In this document: positions 60,234 through 64,000 of the stretch, piece after piece | Layout of the letters: each line of letters opens with the position of its first letter | How positions within the stretch are numbered: position 1 is the stretch's first letter | Origin: CAVSJO01 sp963728445 | GTDB lineage: Bacteria; Gemmatimonadota; Gemmatimonadetes; Longimicrobiales; RSA9 | Direction of reading: 5' to 3' | Assembly: GCA_963728445.1 (NCBI GenBank) | Contig: CAVSJO010000003.1 | Location: forward strand, 1-64,000 | Length of the DNA: 64,000 nt | Notes under the pieces: generated by a model | The model's input: the letters and a program-made list of their open reading frames with translations, nothing else | What the model was told of the DNA's origin: nothing | The model's database searches: none | Translations under genes and position numbers: made by a program

Positions 60234-63200
60234 ATGCCTTTCGGCGGCCGCCTGCATGGACCCGGCGCCACGCGCGAACCGGGCCGCACTTCGGCGCACG
60301 TCCTTTCACTGATCGCCTTCGGAGTGGCTCTGATCGGCGCCGGTCCAGCCGCCGCGCAGGGCACGCGCCTGCTGCGCTCGCCGACCGTGTCCTCGAAGCA
60401 GGTCGCCTTCGAGTACGGCGGCGACGTCTGGGTGGTCGGTCGCGACGGAGGGGACGCGCGACGGCTGACGGCGACGCCCGCGATCGAGACCGGGCCCCAC
60501 TTCTCGCCCGACGGCTCGACGATCGCGTTCACGTCGGATCGCTCGGGGTCCGACGCGGTGTGGGTCGTGCCGGCGGCCGGCGGCGAGCCGCGTCGTCTGA
60601 CGTGGTACCCGGGCGGTGCCGAGGCGCTGGGGTGGACACCCGACGGGACGGAAGTCCTCTTCGCGTCCGGGCGCACGTCGGCGCCTGTGCCGTACACGCG
60701 ACTCTGGCTCGTGCCCGTGGACGGCGGCCCGCCGCACGAGGTGCCGGAAGAGATGGGCGCGCGCGGCTCCTTCGCGCCGGACGGCAAGCGCCTCGTGGTC
60801 GACCGCGTTCCGCGCTGGGACGTCGAGTTCCGCAACTACCGCGGCGGCCAGAACACGCCGCTCACGATCCTGAACCTCGACGACCTGTCGGAGACGAAGC
60901 TGCCGAACGACCGGACCACGGACACGCATCCGGTGTGGCTCGGCAGCACGATCTGGTTCCTGTCGGACCGGGACTACGCTACCAACGTATGGCGCTACGA
61001 CGTCGGCTCCGGGCAGATGGCGCAGGTCACGCACTTCAAGGACGCGGACGTGAAGACGCTGGGTGGCGGAGCCGGCGACGCGCTGGTGTTCGAGGAGGAC
61101 GGCTGGCTGTGGCTGCTCGACCCGGCGACCGGACAGTCGCACAAGCTGGACGTCACGGTGAAGGGCGATTTCCCGTGGGCAGCGCCGCACTGGGAGGCGG
61201 TGGGCGACCAGATCGCGTCGGCGTCACTGTCGCCGACCGGCAAGCGGGCTCTGTTCGAAGCGCGCGGCGACATCTTCACCGTGCCGGCCGAGAACGGCGA
61301 TCCGCGCGACCTCACGCGCTCGTCGGGGGCGGCCGACCGCTCGCCGGTCTGGTCGCCCGACGGCGACCGGATCGCGTGGGTCTCCGATTCCGGGGAAGGC
61401 TACCGCCTGATGATCGGAGACCAGGACGGGCTCGAGAAGCCGCGCGTCGTCGATCTGGGAGACGATACGAAATACGTGTGGTCCATGACCTGGTCGCCGG
61501 ACGGCACACACCTCGCCTGGGTCGATCAGCGCGCACGCATCCACGTCATGGACGTCGCGAGCGCGCACTTCCGCACCGCGGACGTCGACGGCTCGATCCA
61601 GAACCGGGGCGGCATCGGCCTCACCTGGTCGCCCGACTCGAAATGGCTGGCCTACGCGAAGGAGTACCCGAACCACTTCCGCCGCATCGTCGTGTGGTCG
61701 CTCGATTCGGGGAAGGCGACGCCGCTCACCGACCCGCTCGCGGACGCCGCCTCACCGGCGTGGGACCCCAGCGGCCGCTGGCTCTACTTCCTCGCCAGCA
61801 CCGATCTCGGCCTCGCCAGCGGCTGGGCCAACCTGAGCAACGCGCAGGCGTCTCCCACTTACGCTGCGTACGTGGCGGTCCTCCGCAAGGAGGATCCAAC
61901 GCCGTTTCCGCCGCGGAGCGATGACGAGCCCGCCGCCGGCGAGCCCGGCGCGAAGGAAAAAAGCGGCGCGAACGCGAAGGGCGCGAACGGCAAAGGGTGC
62001 GGCGGCGAAGGGCGCGGCGGCAAAGGGCGCGGCGGACTCCGCCGTCTCCGTGCGCATCGACGCCGACGGGATCGCGCGACGCATCATCCCGCTGCCGGTG
62101 CCGGTGCGCAGCTACGAGGGCCTCGCGGCCGGCGCGCACGGCGTCGTTTTCCTGGCCGAGCGCGTGGAGCACGGGCCCGGCGTGACGCTGCACCGCTTCG
62201 ACGTGGAGAAGCGCAAGGATCAGCCCTTCCTGGAGGGCGTCAGCCGCGTGAGTCTCTCGCGCGACGGCTCGAAGCTGCTGTTCCGCCAGGGCCCGTCATG
62301 GCACATCGTCGGCACCGAGGCTTCGCCCAAGCCCGGTGATGGTGCCATCGACGTCGCCCTGCGCATGCGGATCGACCCGGCTGCGGAGTGGAACCAGGTC
62401 TTCGAGGAGGCGTGGCGGATCGAGCGGGACTTCTTCTACGACCCCGGGCTGCACGGCGCCGACTGGCCCGCCGTGCACGCGCGCTACGCGCCGCTCGTGC
62501 CGTACGTGCGCAGCCGCGAAGACCTGCGCTACATCCTCGATCAGGTCGGCGGCGAGCTGAGCGTCGGGCACAGCTTCACGGGCGGCGGCGATTACCCGGC
62601 CGTCGACACCGTGCGAACCGGCGTGCTCGGCGCGGATCTGGTCGCGGATCACGGGCGCTGGCGGATCCAGCGGATCTTCAGCACCGAGAGCTGGAACCCG
62701 GGGCTGTCCGCGCCACTCGCCGCGCCAGGCGTGAGGGCCGAGGAGGGCGACTACCTGCTGGCCGTGAACGGCCGCGAGCTCACCGCGGACGACAACCCGT
62801 ACCAGTGGCTCGACGGCACCGCCGATCAGCAGACGGTGCTGCGCCTCAACAGCCGCCCGACGCTCGACGGGGCGTGGAACGTGACGGTCGTGCCCATTCG
62901 CAGCGAAGTGGCGCTGCGCCAGCGCGCGTGGGTGGAGGACAATCGGCGCATGGTCGATTCGCTGTCGGACGGACGGCTCGCCTACGTGTGGGTGCCGAAC
63001 ACGGGTGGCCCCGGATTCGTGTCCTTCAACCGCTACTACTTCGCCCAGCAGGATCGCCAGGGCGCGGTCATCGACGAGCGCTTCAACGGGGGCGGACTGC
63101 TCGACGACTACATGGTCGACCTGATGGGCCGCAAGCTCATCGGCGGGGTCACGAACGACGCCGCGAACGGCGTCGATTACCGGCTTCCCATGGCGGGCGT

Positions 63201-63603
63201 CCTCGGACCCAAGGTGCTGCTCGTGAACGAGCTCGCGGGATCCGGCGGCGACTACTTCCCGTGGGCGTTCCGCCAGCACGGGATCGGTCCGCTGATCGGC
63301 CAGCGCACATGGGGCGGGCTCGTGGCCGCCTGCGTTCCGTACCCGCTCGTCGACGGCGGCTACATCACGTCGCCGTGCAGCGGCGTGTTCTCCGGCGACC
63401 ACTGGGTGGCCGAGAACGAGGGGGTGCCGCCCGATGTCCCCGTCTACTTCGACGCGAAGTCCTTCGCCGCAGGACGTGACCCGCAGCTCGAGACGGCCGT
63501 TCAGGAAGCGCTGAAGCTGCTGAAGACCGAGGGCGTGAAGGCGCCGTCGCACCCGCCGTTCGTGAAGAAGGCGCGGCGACCGGGCTCGGGGGGCGGGGAG
63601 TAG
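60234..63603 (+). CDS. Second tricorn-like S41 protease, frame-split
   Basis: Joined length about 1120 residues. Signal peptide (VLSLIAFGVALIGAGPAAA), WD40/PD40 blades (HFSPDGSTIAFTSDRSG, WTPDGTEVLFASGRT), then a low-complexity Lys/Gly/Ala linker where the frame changes (about 61955-62030), followed in the next frame by the S41 domain (VIDERFNGGGLLDDYM and the nucleophile block VNELAGSGGDYFPW). A run of six A at about 61959 is the most likely indel site; the linker is not conserved, so the exact place cannot be fixed. It differs in detail from the copy at 21377. Confidence 0.83.
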
Positions 63604-63686
63604 CGCTCCCGGCCCCTCACCGATTGCCCAACGGACCGTCACCCTCCATCTTTCGACCCTCGTATCCCCCGTACGGACAATCAGCC

Positions 63687-64000
63687 ATGACTCATCGAGA
63701 TGCCGCCCTCGCGGCCGCCATCGGCGCGGCGGTCTGCCTGACCGCCCCCCTCGCCGCCCAGCAGCTGCCAGGCTATACCCCCGCCGGGTCGGCGGCCGAG
63801 CGCGCCCTCGAGGCCGACGCCGTCGGACGTCCCGATACCGCGGACGCGCGGACGCACTCCGTCGCCCTCAGCAGCGAGACCCACGTGGCGGGCACGCAGG
63901 CGCAGGCCCGCACGCGGGACTACGTCATCGGGCAGATGAAGGCGTGGGGGCTGCCGACGCAGGTGCGGACGTACAGCGTCTACCTGCCCCACGCGACGGG
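63687..64000 (+). CDS. M28 family peptidase, partial (N-terminus)
   Basis: The first 104 codons are in the window and run off the end. A signal peptide (LAAAIGAAVCLTAPLAAQ) is followed by HSVALSSETHVAGTQAQARTRDYV, matching the start of glutamate-carboxypeptidase-like M28 peptidases. The catalytic zinc region lies beyond the window. It is 83 bases downstream of the tricorn-like protease in the same direction. Confidence 0.75.
   Translation, partial: MTHRDAALAAAIGAAVCLTAPLAAQQLPGYTPAGSAAERALEADAVGRPDTADARTHSVALSSETHVAGTQAQARTRDYVIGQMKAWGLPTQVRTYSVYLPHAT

Noticed and set aside
61950..62030. Programmed frameshift in the second tricorn-like protease at A-AAA-AAG
   Set aside because: That slippery heptamer promotes -1 shifts, but the protein needs one base dropped. 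The linker is low complexity and could hold an indel anywhere.
1..64000. tRNA, rRNA or riboswitch genes
   Set aside because: I saw no cloverleaf with a CCA end, no rRNA motif and no riboswitch consensus; none is claimed.

Overview
The window is a stretch of about 70% G+C bacterial chromosome with no rRNA or tRNA gene that I can recognise. The gene content fits a heterotrophic, protein-degrading, probably Gemmatimonadota-like bacterium: two tricorn-type S41 proteases, an M28 peptidase, three secreted class-C beta-lactamase-like serine hydrolases, a DUF885 metallopeptidase-like protein, a D-aminoacylase-like amidohydrolase, a cyanophycinase-like S51 protein, a VPS10/BNR beta-propeller and two TolB/FlgO-TPR proteins. 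The phylum is inferred from this family mix; no marker gene proves it.

Layout. 1-2.1 kb: a tandem pair of WYL regulators, one frame-split. 2.4-6.0 kb: an AbiE-like type IV toxin-antitoxin operon, a spacer of about 500 bases full of palindromes, and a HEPN-like protein, together a likely defence patch. 6.0-9.1 kb: an HNH remnant, a von Willebrand A operon with two tiny genes (one an acidic EF-hand-like protein), and a repeat-rich non-coding block. 9.2-21 kb: a beta-helix lipoprotein, a TPR protein, a VapBC pair, a SEC-C protein, a DDAH-like enzyme, a serine hydrolase, a SulP transporter and a subtilase remnant. 21.4-26.6 kb: tricorn-like protease, DUF5996 protein and a TPR-like protein. 26.9-28.0 kb: an IS1595-like element with terminal inverted repeats but a catalytically degraded transposase. 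28.1-42.1 kb: a dead alpha/beta hydrolase, the VPS10 protein, OsmC, a histidine kinase/sirtuin/DUF885 cluster, a cupredoxin-like lipoprotein, a serine hydrolase and a double SnoaL-like lipoprotein. 42.3-56 kb: two AbiEi-wHTH/DUF559 proteins, amidohydrolase, DUF4389 protein, TolB-TPR protein, a MocA/XdhC pair without its molybdoenzyme, a PAS/Cys-motif protein, a YegP-like protein, the S51 protein, and an ArsR/AHSA1 operon. 56-64 kb: serine hydrolase, TolB-TPR paralogue, second tricorn-like protease and the start of an M28 peptidase.

Two window-wide features stand out. The perfect palindrome GCGACGTCGC occurs 22 times by eye, in all three coding registers, far above chance, like a highly iterated palindrome. 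Second, about ten frame breaks interrupt otherwise convincing genes and most need the same correction (drop one base); this looks more like consensus error or recent decay than regulation, so frame-split genes are annotated end to end.

Spacers commonly hold short GC-rich tandem arrays (6, 12, 13, 15, 22 and about 25 bp units), some of which run into coding sequence. Gene order shows several tight pairs (ATGA/GTGA overlaps) that mark operons: WYL-WYL, AbiEi-AbiEii, vWA-68 aa, VapB-VapC, XdhC-MocA and ArsR-AHSA1.
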